Assembly: GCA_019722365.1 (NCBI GenBank)
Contig: JADFUC010001367.1
Location: 372,001 to 436,000, forward strand
DNA: 64,000 nt
Direction: 5' to 3'
From: Lithospermum erythrorhizon
Lineage: Eukaryota; Streptophyta; Magnoliopsida; Boraginales; Boraginaceae
Below, one piece after another: positions 24,280 through 35,299 of this stretch. The translations under genes were made by a program, and so were the position numbers. The notes under the pieces were generated by a model, which was not told the DNA's origin, ran no database searches, and saw nothing but the letters and a program-made list of their open reading frames with translations. The first letter of the stretch is position 1. The number at the start of each line of letters is the position of its first letter.

Positions 24280-26430
24280 AACGGTCTTTATATAATGAAG
24301 ATCTTCGTAGGAGTTTCAGTGAATTTATTTATGGTAAGATGTTTGATATAGATTACATAGGAGCTTGATTTTGACGAGTTCGACCTAAGTTTCTTCATTT
24401 GAATATACTGTTTCGGCGTCTTCTCTTTTCGTCCCTCATAGGCTTTATCAAAGTCATTGCCTCCCCCACCCAAGTGCTTGCCCCAGGAGATTTTTTGACC
24501 CACTTTTCGTTTCCACATCGCTCTCTTTGAGGTTCAATTTATCGGTGATGGTGATAGTCTTATCTTCTCGACTCTTGACTTTCAAGACCTCGGGGTGTTG
24601 GGCAGTCAATAGACTACATATCGAGACTGGGAAAACCAATAGGCTTCAACTTTGCACATTCTGGCGATCGACTATTTTGATCAAAATATGATCCTTCCAA
24701 TTCGGTTCTTGACAGTCCCATCCACATACATTATTTTCCACACAACAGCTCACATTATTTAGAGGTAGGAATAAGATTTACAATAAAGACCTGGAATACT
24801 TTACGTACACGAGGCAGGCCAGGAGAAGCTTGGTTGACACTTTGTTTGGCCATCCGTTAAATCGCTCACTTTGATTGAGTGCGGATGATATCGTCGGCTT
24901 GAGTTGATACAGTCAGCCCTCCATTGAGTACATCATAATGCTTGTTGATCATTTCGGACTAAGGTTGGGCAGCCATGCCCTCGCTTTTACTTTTTGGCAA
25001 TCTAGTGCTTGTTGGATTCAGCCAGTCTCCTACGACCAGTGATTCTGGATAAACCTCGCGATACTTGGCCAATGAGGACCAATGTCTTGTGAAATAATCA
25101 ACATTCACACCTCAATATTGTCCATATAAGCTTGGTTGTTCATTGTGGCCTCATTTGTCTTTAAATTAGAATCTTCTTTGGCACAAGCAGGAATTCCACA
25201 CGGCACCATTCTCCCTCGAAATTAAACATAATCCCCTCAGTGGATACTTCGCCCAATCCCTTGCTTAATTCTTACATTTCTTTATTCTATTTAGATCATC
25301 ATTCAACTACCATTTCCCTTTGGTTTTCTCTTAGCCACGAGGTAAGGCGGTATCATCTTCCTCGAGAATCCTCGCTAAATACCTCTAGGCTTGTCTTTGG
25401 CGCTTTTCACGTGCGGGGTTGAAATGTTGATCCCTTTTCTCTTTTTGGGCTTTACTATCGCACTTTTGGTTTTCTCGAGCAGGGCTTTCTTCCCCTTTTC
25501 CTTCTCTTTTGCAGCCTTCTGATTCTAATTCCTCCAAATGCGTTGGATCGCGGATTTTGCCGCCTTACAGCCTGTGAAACTCTCTTGGTTTTGCTAGTGG
25601 CGGCTGGCTCTTTGTCTCCTACATTGTAGGTTCGGAAACAACTACTACATCATCATTATCTAGATTCTTTTCAGAAGAATCATCATCATTCACAGTTGGT
25701 TTAACGATTAAGAACACATATGTCTAATTAGGTTTTTGTTTCCTTAAAACCCGCACAATCACCCGCCTCAGATTTTCTTTTCCCAATTAAATCAATTTCG
25801 ATATAGTAAGTCTACCCATTTGTGACTCTTGGGACCTAGACAAAATGGGGTGTCCTTGACAACTTTGGATGCCTCATTTCTACTAAGCATGAGGATCGTG
25901 ATAACTACCCATTCTCGAGGCCCTTGATAGACCCTCAAAATTTCGGCGTTGTCTACTTTTGCATCAGTAGAGGGGCAGTCAGGGTTCTTACCAGAGTGTT
26001 TGTCACTTGTGGAGGCATCCTCATTATGTTGATCATGATCATCGTTATGACCCTTGGTGGGAGTCTCCTCACCCGATGTGTTTATCCTTCCACAGCCGAA
26101 CACAAATTTCGGTCTTGGGAGGTTGTCCCTCCGGTTGTTGTTGGGGTGGAATCGTTTGGAGTGGAATAGGTTCTCCCCTTTCATTTACACCAATTGGCGT
26201 AGATGTACTTGCTCCTGCCCAGGCGACACTTCTCCCTTGTTGGCCATCTTGATGGAGTAAAAAATTAGGATTTTGATTTTGGTAGGTTTTTCGGAGTGAT
26301 TTCGGTTTTGTGAATGGGGAAAGTTTGAGTGTTTATTTAGAATGAGTGTGCGTGTGAGGCGGGATGAAGAATTTTGAGTGAAATAAAATGTTGTACCGTT
26401 CTTCAATAAAACTGCATGCAATTAATTTCT
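24280..26430 (-). mobile_element. Degenerate minus-strand ORF remnants, possibly retroelement
   Basis: A broken frame starts at an ATG near 26251 (MANKGEVSPGQEQVHLRQLV), meets a stop, reopens at 26184 and runs 130 residues to 25792. It is rich in Asp/Asn/His and Lys (KGHNDDHDQHNEDAST). Further Lys/Glu-rich pieces continue to about 24290. Upstream, near 26513, the minus strand has CTGGTCAGAGAGCCA, loosely like a tRNA-Met primer-binding site. This arrangement would suit a gag start, but no protease, RT or integrase was recognised. Confidence 0.35.
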
Positions 26431-27689
26431 GATTAGCTACCAATTTCCAAAACATAACCGTTGAGCCTTTTTGGCGTCCGGCATTTATAACACTTGGCTC
26501 TCTGACCAGGTGTTATAACGGTAAAGATATGCTATTTGTCCATAACACACAAACCTAAGGTGGTTCTTAGATACACCAGGCCGATTCGGATCCGAAGCCT
26601 TTGGTGAATATATGCACAACATCGGTACTAACATGTTCAGAGTTGAATGACTTTGTCTTCAACTAGCTCCACTGAAAACAACATCTTAGATTGATGTGTT
26701 CTTCTATGATTAAATCAAGGTTTGATTTCACGAGAGCGAAGAAGACCTTGAGCGATGGAAGGTTCGGTGGGAGGCTGGTCGTTACTAGAATAAGTTAAAT
26801 AATTGATAGAACAAGGTAATTCTTGTTTTCTGATACGTTTGTTAACTACAATATGAATGCATAATTCATTAGGTATAATTATTTATTGTTTCACGGGTTG
26901 GATGAGATAATGAAATCCCAAGACAAGTCTATAATTTTCTAGAGGGAGGCAACGTGTAAGTGTTGATAGAACCTCTTGAGTCCCAGAGCGTAAGATGGCA
27001 AATGTTTATGGTGGGATCTTGATGGTGTTGGGGCAACTAACATTTGATGGCCCGGCATAGTGATTGATTGATTTTCTTGGATCGCCAAGGATCTAGTAAG
27101 TCAATCAATCTTATGGGGTATCGGTTGCATAAGCGAGGAGGCTGATTTAGCTCTTCTGGAAATGCATAGAAGATATGTATATTCTTGTCTATGATTTTTT
27201 CTTAGAGCTGTTGAAGTTTAGCAATTCTTAAACTGTGATATAACTATCTATTTTATATGAGTTGTGTGCTGACTATGTCGAAAGGTATGCCTTCTTGGGG
27301 ATCATAGGCGTATGTTGGGTGACATATTAAAGTATAACGATGGAATGTTGATATATTACAAGGGATTTGTTCATACTAGGTAGATCTCGGGCCTCTCGGA
27401 AAATCATGAGCGTTATGCGCACCCGGCGTTAGTAGTTTCTCAGTATGGTTTCATAGTTCGAGTAAAAGAAAGAGTCGTGGGTGTTTCATGATACCTTCTT
27501 ATAGTTAGCTTACGTGACTAGAGATCATGAGACAAAGGAATTGTAAGAAATGTCGTCCAAGGGCAAGTGAGTTCGAAATCAATAGTTAGTTTCATTTATT
27601 ATGCCCATTGGGACAATTGTTGTAATAATTTAGTTTGCGAATGTGATTACATAAGCGGAACATTCAATCATATTAATTGTAATTACTAG
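26431..27689. other. Non-coding or unrecognised repeat DNA
   Basis: No ORF longer than about 60 codons with a known motif. The higher GC content of this stretch suggests old repeat DNA. Nothing specific is supported. Confidence 0.4.
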
Positions 27690-28450
27690 TGGTTCTCACA
27701 CGATAATACGGAGATTGTGCGGTGCTAAGATCCATAATCGTTATAATAATAATAATGGTCAATTATATTATATAAACCGCTATTATTTGAGCCCTAAGAA
27801 GGTCAAACACGTCTGATGACGATTTAGATTATATTTCATGTATGAAATTAAAAAAGCTGTTGCCTAAATTGAGAGTTGATTTGTAATCCTTGAATATTCT
27901 CAATTAAGGAATTGTACATTGATAATGTAAAATATAAATTAGATAAACACAGATTAATTAATTAGTCAATTGAAATTAATTACATAGTTAGTTGAGCTCG
28001 TTAGTAACTTGTTAGTTACTAATAATAAATTATTAATGTACAATTTATAGCGGTTTAATTGGAACAAATGAGTCGGCTCATTAAACTATTCGGTTGGGAT
28101 TTTAGGTTGACCCTATATAAGCAAAGCTTATTAGGTTTTCTTTTATGACAAAAATCAAAACGTAGCCTCCTTTTCATCTTTATGGTGGCCGAAAATTCGA
28201 GGAGAAGAATTGAAAATTCTTCTGATTTTCATCCAATCCCTTTGGTTCTAGCAGACCCAAGTGCAGGATTCAACCTCTCCTGGTGTGCAACCAACTAGAG
28301 GCACTACAATTGGAGTGCTCAAGATTGGAATTCAAAGGAGGCTTCGTGAAAGATTGTTGATGAGCTTATTGGAATCTGTAAAGTTTTCTATTTTTTATTT
28401 AGTTCATAGTTTAAACACCTAATTGATCATGTACAAAAATATGTTTTTTT
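27690..28450 (+). repeat. LTR-like interspersed repeat, copy A
   Basis: Shares ordered blocks with 40480-41260: GGTTCTCA..ATAAT, CGTTATAATAATA..AA(T)GGTCA, AGAAGGTCA, TTTCATGTATGAAATTAAA, then AACCTCTC..GGTG..CAACTAGAG and a final AATATATGTTTTT-like end. The region is about 760 bp, non-coding, with an AGCCTCC/GTAGCC...GGCCGAAAATTC-like leader as in some copia-type LTRs. The LTR identity is inferred; the pairing with copy B is seen directly. Confidence 0.6.
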
Positions 28451-28479
28451 GGTAAAAGTTTTGAATCAAGTTTGTATAT

Positions 28480-28830
28480 TTTTCCAAGCAGTTTATCACT
28501 TATACTCGGAGGTTGTGGGCGATTTATCCTCAATGCCGGGAGGGTGTGAACAATTTATCCTAATGCTTTCGGGAGGCGGGGTTGATAGTTTAAGCTCGTC
28601 AAAGAACAAAATTAGACGAATTTATCCTTATCTTCGGGGAGGTGGTGGCGGTTTATCCTCGATGCTTAGGAGGTGGTGGCGGTTATCCTAAATGCCGGGA
28701 GGAGTTCTATTAAGCTCGTATCAGGGGTGGAGTGGGCGGTTTATCTGCATGCTTGGGAGGTTGGCAAAGGCGGTTATCCTCATGCTTAGGAGATCGTCGG
28801 CGGTTATCCTACGTCTTGGGAGGGATCTTG
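28480..28830 (+). repeat. GC-rich degenerate tandem repeat
   Basis: At least six irregular units of about 40-60 bp contain GGGAGG..GTGGGCGGTTTATCC and TCATGCTTAGGAGG-like words, e.g. around 28500, 28550, 28640, 28670, 28730 and 28760. Its GC content is well above that of the flanks. The open frames in it are by-products of the repeat. Confidence 0.6.
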
Positions 28831-31800
28831 AGTGTGCTTTAAATCTCTTGAACTTGAGTTCGATCATTTCGTCACGTTTCACCCTTGTTTGATAGTCTCT
28901 TTTTTTGCTTGAAGTCTGACCCTTCGATTGCTTTCATGAATATAGAGAGATGCACATTGACTTATATAGGCAGTAGTCTTGAGGCGGACATTCATTCCAT
29001 AATGCACCTTTCGTGGGCGATGTTATGCAGTAGTTCCATTACCAAAGCGAAGAACTTCGTCTAGAATTCTATTTGGTTTGTCCAAGGTAGAGTAGTCCAC
29101 GCTTGAGTTATTTATAGACACTTAGCATTGGACCCCCAGGTTTCCCTCACAGTCTTCTGCGGAACAATAGTGTACGAGGCTTCGTGTCCCCAGGGTTAAA
29201 ACACATCAAGCGTCGTCTCTTTCATCTTTCATTTGATATGCGGAGGAGGGTGAACATAAACTTGGCCTTCGATGGTTTCCCAAGGATGAGGACCTTTGTT
29301 GCTTATGCGATGTTAAGGTAGCTTCTATCACAGTATGCCTTCTCTTGTTCTTAAGGTCTCGACTTCTCGAGGTGTTGTTGATCCTCGTGTTTTCAAGGCG
29401 CTTTTCTGGGGTGGATAGTGGATTTCCACGGGCGTGCACTCGTGGATGTATTTAATATGTCGGGTTGTCCCGATTTTCTGAGGAACTCATTGAGAGCGCC
29501 CCTTGGTTGGGTAGTGCATAGTAGTCTAATATAGTCCAACTGTGAACATATCGTTGGAGTCTCGATTTCACTAACTTCCTCTAAAGAATACCATTACTCG
29601 AGGGTCGTCTTTGAATTCATGCTCCACATATCTGATTTCTGTGTCTTTTTCTCAACGATATCTTTGGCCATGATCTTTCCTTCGCTTCCCAAAGATGTAT
29701 CTTACGGGTGAAGGTTCCTCACATTTTGGCATGTCGTCATCTTATTCTACATCTTTGAAGCATGAGCTTTCTTCTTCCTCTGCGATTTCCTCAGTTGAGG
29801 TTGGACTTAAGCCATCTCAAGAGCAGAGATTTTCTTTGAGTCCGCGTTGCCCCAATCTTAGGAAGGTGACCTCTCTTGATTTCTTCTTGGGGGTTGAGAT
29901 TGCTAACACACGAGGAATCTGAGCATCGTTTCTTGCGTATTTGATTTGTAGGAGTCTTTTCATCAATCTCCGATATGTAGTGGTTTGTCATCCTCTTGAT
30001 TAGAACCACAGGCGGTGGTTTGGTGGTGTATATCCGAACCACATTGGTTGAGGTTCAATGACAAACCATCCCGTATCTTACCATCTTGGGTGTCATTAAA
30101 CCCGTACGCTTTGTTCTTTAGTAACTTCGGTGTGGGCCGTCGTGACTTTGTCTTAGGTAGGATCATATCGTACCTTGTTAAATTCGTGAAGCTTTGTTAC
30201 AGATTCCATACTTTCTATCTTGGGTCATAACTTTAGGTGTCCTCGAAACCTTTAAAGGAAGCGGCTTGGCATACCTTTTTAAGGTTGAGTGAGGGGTAGG
30301 ATCAAGCCTTTGAGTGCTTGAGCTAAGTCTTCCTCTGTTTCTTGTAATGTCGAGATGGGTGCTTGGGCGAGGGAAGAGCGTCACCGGGCGCCTCGACCTT
30401 TCTTCATCTTGGGGTTTTGCTCACCATAGCATAGTATTTGGCATGACAAGTGGAATTCTTCAATTGCGAATGGATTACCAATCCGCTATACTTGTTTTCT
30501 CCATCCCATCCTTGCAATACTTCAAATGCTGGTGGAGCGTCGAGGACAACGTTACTACTATGGATGAAGGTCTTCCTAGTAAAATGTTTATATGTGACCT
30601 TAACATCTATCCGATGAAACCATGAGTGGTTTCTAATTCCTCAGCTCACAAATCACGGACTTCGACTCTTGATTTGAAATACCCCAATGGTTTTAATGTG
30701 CAGGTGGAAGGATGTTCAGTCCTCCCGTACCGGCGTTACGCTTATAGTCCGAGCTATTTGGAGCCTTGGCGGTATTCCGTGTTGGTACATGGACTTGATG
30801 CTTGGAGTGCTTTGAGAGCGATGTCGGTCTAACTTTGACATTTACGTGTGGGACTTGGCTTTAATTACTACTTGGTGGGACTATGCATTTGGATAAGCTG
30901 TATACGTAGTGAGATTTTGTAGCTTGGGAGGCCATTTGTCTTTAATGGAATTTGATTTGGGGGATGAGCACTTGAGCTTTAAAGGCGCCTGGGTGATATC
31001 AGCAAGTATTGAGTAAATTGCTTTTCTTGTACTGATGACCTTAGCGTGATGTTATTGTATAGTGGGACTTTAGTGAGGATTTGGCCTCAATGGGACTTGG
31101 GTTAAGCTTTGAGTAGTACTTCACAGCTTTTACTCTAATGACCTTAAGCGACTTGTTGGCCTTAGAGTGATGATTAGTATAAAGGTGGAATTAATACCCG
31201 ACACTTGTGATGATCTTGTCTGACTAGATAAAGAGCTTTAGCGGCATGTTTCTGCCTAGAATCGGTATAATTTGAATCTTCCGGTGTATTCCTATATGCG
31301 GAACTTGATGAATCAAACTTGAGATTTTCAGGCGTTCATGCAAGATTTATGAATATTAGGGGCTACTTGGCTTGTTCCTAAATATTCAAAGTTGACTTTA
31401 AATTGATTCTTATCGATTTTCGCTTCAAGCGAAAGAATTCTGCGTTTGTCGCGGTAATCTTGATTCAGGCGCTGTTTGGCCATACGGAGGTATTTTCAGC
31501 CACCACGTGGTGTTTCTTTGGCGGTTAAAGATTTAACTTAGAAAGCTCGGAGGTTTTCTACGTATTTCTCGGTGTTTGTGGATGTCATTTTTGAAAATAA
31601 AGGGGGTTTATATGGGCTTACCTGCAGGGAACTGACGGCACAACTACGATTCTTGGTTCATTTTCGGGTGGTTGTGATCTTAACAGATTGATTTTTTAGG
31701 TAAGATCTGAGCCAGTTATTGATCAACAACTGGCTTGGTCACTAAGAAAGCCTAGAAGTAGGCGCTTTACTTTGAGGTCCACTAGACTTTTAGACTTTTG

Positions 31801-32231
31801 ATTTTAATCCCAAACTTCTTGGAGTCTTCATTTTGAACCCCGTGGTTTCTAGATTCTTCATTTTTGAACCCACGTATGGCTTCCAAAATGATGTTCACTT
31901 GCATGGCGATTTAATCAAAAAATTGGGGGTTTTGAATACACTTTCCAATTGACATTTTAATCTTTAGGGAGCGCATTTGAGGTTCAATTTTAGAGGTTAA
32001 TTAATGCTTAAAAACCCTTGCATCTTCGGTGAATTCGGGGGTTTAATTCCAGGAACCCTTGTGTGATCGAGGGTTTGATTTGAATTTAAGGTTTAACCTC
32101 GAACCCTAATCGATATAGCGACATCTTTTAGTGGCTTCATTTTAATTAATTTGCTTAATTTATATTAATCAATTTAATTATTATTTTTGATAAATTTTGG
32201 ATGTACACATATATCATGATTATTTTTACAG
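28831..32231. other. Unrecognised repeat-like region
   Basis: Frames of 60-100 codons exist on both strands (for example near 29210-29440, 29700-29920, 30310-30830) but none shows a domain I know, and they overlap one another. Base composition resembles decayed retroelement coding DNA. The first (R2) exon of the MYB pseudogene would be expected at the right edge and is not seen. Confidence 0.4.
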
Positions 32232-33292
32232 GACTAAATAGAAATGGAAAGAGTTGTGGGCTAAGGTGATCAACTACCTAGGACCTGGTCTTAAAAAAAA
32301 GAATATTAACGCCTCGAGAAGAAGGGATAATAATTGAATGCATCATATGGGGTAAGTAATGCATGTCACCATTAATTTCTGGCTCGTCCCACTATATATA
32401 TAGCAAGTTCTTGTGTATTTTATGTGTGGTGTTTTCATGGAAATTAAATTTTATTCATTTTATTATGAACAAGATTTCCAAATTTCTATGTCAACAAAAT
32501 ATCAGGCAACTCACAGTAATTTAGTACTCATAGAATCCACGTTCTTATGTATTTTAATTAATGTATGGTAGTTCATTCAATTCAAAATAATTGATATTTT
32601 CTATTATTTGAGATAAAAATTTAATTGTTAATAACTTTTCAATCTCGATTTAGTATAAAATTTGATACAACTGAATTATTTTGTAAAATTGTTTCTTAAT
32701 ATTAATTATTATAATATTTCAAACTATATAATTAAAATTTATGTATTCTTTAACATTTTGCATGAAGCCAAAACTCTCGAACTAATTTGAATGAGTCAAT
32801 ATAAATGTAGGTGGTCAACTATAGCTAGATATATACTTGCCTAGAAGAACAGATAATGAAATCAAGAATTATTGGAGGACTCATTTCAAGAAGGAAAGAA
32901 AGCTTTCAGACAAGCAAGTGAAAAGGAGAAGATCTACTTTACAATTACAAAAGCAACAAGATGAACTCGTTATTACTAATAGCAAGACGTCGACGGTGGT
33001 GGTCGGGATGGCGGCAGGGGTGGATAAACTTTTCAATACCTCAATCTCACTACCAGAATCAGAAGTAATTGATAATCAAAATTTGTACAAGCAAAAACGA
33101 GAAACACTCGAGCCAGAGAGTAGAAAATATGATATTTTCAGATACCCGAGTATGGGTTTCCAGTATTATTTGCCACCAACAATGTTGTCTCAAAATGTGG
33201 AATCATCATGGTCCGAAAATGTTAGTTCTATTGCAGTGGATGATCTGTGGGGAGGCTTGTGGAACCCAAGGGATGATCATTACTCACGTTGA
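32232..33292 (+). pseudogene. R2R3-MYB transcription factor pseudogene
   Basis: Exon 2 (32232 to about 32351) follows a TTTTTACAG acceptor and reads LNRNGKSCGLR, then loses frame: the TGG expected for the R2 tryptophan is TG, and further slips precede PREEG(I)IIE. Exon 3 (32811-33292) follows TAAATGTAG and reads WSTIARY. Four extra bases (ATAC, 32833-32836) then shift the frame before LPRRTDNEIKNYWRTHFKK, the end of R3. The rest of the frame is open to 33292 (about 150 residues). Exon 1 was not found. The RPGLKK and NYWRTHFKK wording fits MYB27/48/59-like factors. The DNA-binding domain cannot be made in one frame, so the locus is dead. Confidence 0.85.
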
Positions 33293-34284
33293 AAAAAGAA
33301 TAAGCTTCTCAGCATGTAGAGGTGATACTAGAAACATGCGTGCGTAACATGAAAAAAAGAACTAAAGTGCATATTTTTAATACCAATATCAGAAATTATT
33401 TGAACAAATCTCATTGTTAAAGGAACAAAATGCAACACATGGGATTATTTTAACAATTAACTCTATTTTTCAACAGTTTATATAAAGCCAATTCAATATA
33501 TTTTAAAATCACTTAACACACCCCACTCACTAGAATACATAGCAAGAAATGAGGCAAAATCAAATACGCCAAATTCCCAGTGTCTGGTGGAGTGCGGTAT
33601 TGTTGTGAAAAGAAATTAAATGGGCTTTATATGGAATTCGGTTTGGAGACGGGATAAATCGAGGTATTAAAATTAAAATAAAATAAAATAGGTCGACTCC
33701 ATACGTCTCAATGTTACAAAAATAATTATAAAAATTTAAAAGATGACAAACTCACTTCCGTCTCCATTGATAAATAATTATAAATAAAAAATATGCAGAT
33801 GCAAGATAAAGTGCCAGATTCTCAAAATGCCCAAACTCAATTGAACCCCATGGTCTCGGATACGTACTCTGTTCCCCCATGGTCGTTCCATCCCCCCCCA
33901 CGAAACTACGTGAACCCCACCACCATTCTTCATTTCGGGAAATGGCCCCCAGCCCCTCGCAGTTCAGTGCTTTACAACATGCCCCCCGATTTGCTTTGGA
34001 ATCGCCCCACTCCGTCCTGGCGGTTCCATGGCCCCCCAAAGTCTCAGAGTCACAAAATCCTCCACCCCTCCTGATTGGTAAAATTAATTTGATTATATTT
34101 AATTTTAGTTTGTATTTCTAATATTTGATTATGTTTAATTTTCATTATTGTTTGATTATGTTCGAATTTATTATTTGATTGTGTTTAATTTGATTATGTT
34201 AATTTATTATTTGATTATGTTTAATTTGATTATGTTCGAATTTGTTTATTATTTTTAGTTATTATTCACAATTAGTTTATTTCT

Positions 34285-35290
34285 AATATTTTCTAATACT
34301 TGATAGTTGAATAATTGATAAATTAGTAGTGGGTAGTTGAATAGTTATATTCGACTAGTTAATTTTAGATTAGTTGTATTGATTTATATTCAGTTTAGTA
34401 GTTCAATAGTTGCGGGTTGAAAAAGTTGAATGGTTATGGTTTGAATTGTTGAATAGTTTTTAATAGTTAAATTGTTATGCGTTTATATAATTTGAATAGT
34501 TGGATTGTTATTGTTTGAATAGTTTATATTATGTTGAATATAGTTGAATAGTTGAATATAGTTGAATATAGTTGAATAGTCGCTTTGTTTAATATAGTTT
34601 GAATAGTTGAATAGTTGATTAGTTGTCGTTTGAATAGTTTATATTATGTTGAATATAGTTGAATAGTTGAATATAGTTGAATAGTTGAATATAGTTGAAT
34701 ATAGTTGGATATAGTTGAATAGTTGATTAGTCGTCGTTTGAATAGTTTATATTATGTTGAATATAGTTGAATATCGTTGAATAGTTGAATATAGTTGAAT
34801 ATGAATGTAGTTGAGATAACAGTTGAATAGTTGTCGTTGAATAGTTTATATTATGTGTTGAATATAATTGAATAGTTGAATATTGTTGAATAGTTGATTA
34901 GTTGGCGTTTGAATGGTTTATATTATGTTGAATATTGTTGAATATAGTTGAATATAGTTGAATATTGTTGAAATATAATTGAATAGTTGATTAGTTGTCG
35001 TTGAATAGTTTTATATTATATTTGAATATAGTTGAATAATTGAATATAGTTGAATAGTTGAGATATATAGTTAAATAGTTGATTAGATAGATATAGTTTT
35101 AGAATAGTTGATTGTTCTCATTTTGAATAGTTTACTCCTTTGTTGAATAGTTGAATATAGTTTGTAGGATTCCCAGATAGTTTATATTATGTTGATAGTT
35201 AAATAGTTGAATAGTTGAATAGTTGAATAGTTGATTAGTTGTCATTTGAATAGTTGAATAGGTTGAATAGTTGAATAGTTGTCATTTTAT
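34285..35290 (+). repeat. GTTGAATAG minisatellite array 1
   Basis: About 1 kb made almost only of TTGAATAGTTGAATATAG-type words with interspersed GATTAGTTGTCGTTTGAATAG and TTTATATTATG units. It is strongly strand-asymmetric: the + strand holds nearly no C. It lies within the CACTA region, upstream of GC-rich ORF pieces. Confidence 0.9.
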
Positions 35291-35299
35291 TGATAAAAT

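Noticed and set aside
33752..34121. Overlapping frames near 33.8-34.1 kb on both strands
   Set aside because: Three overlapping frames with biased composition and no motif; located in the left part of the CACTA region.
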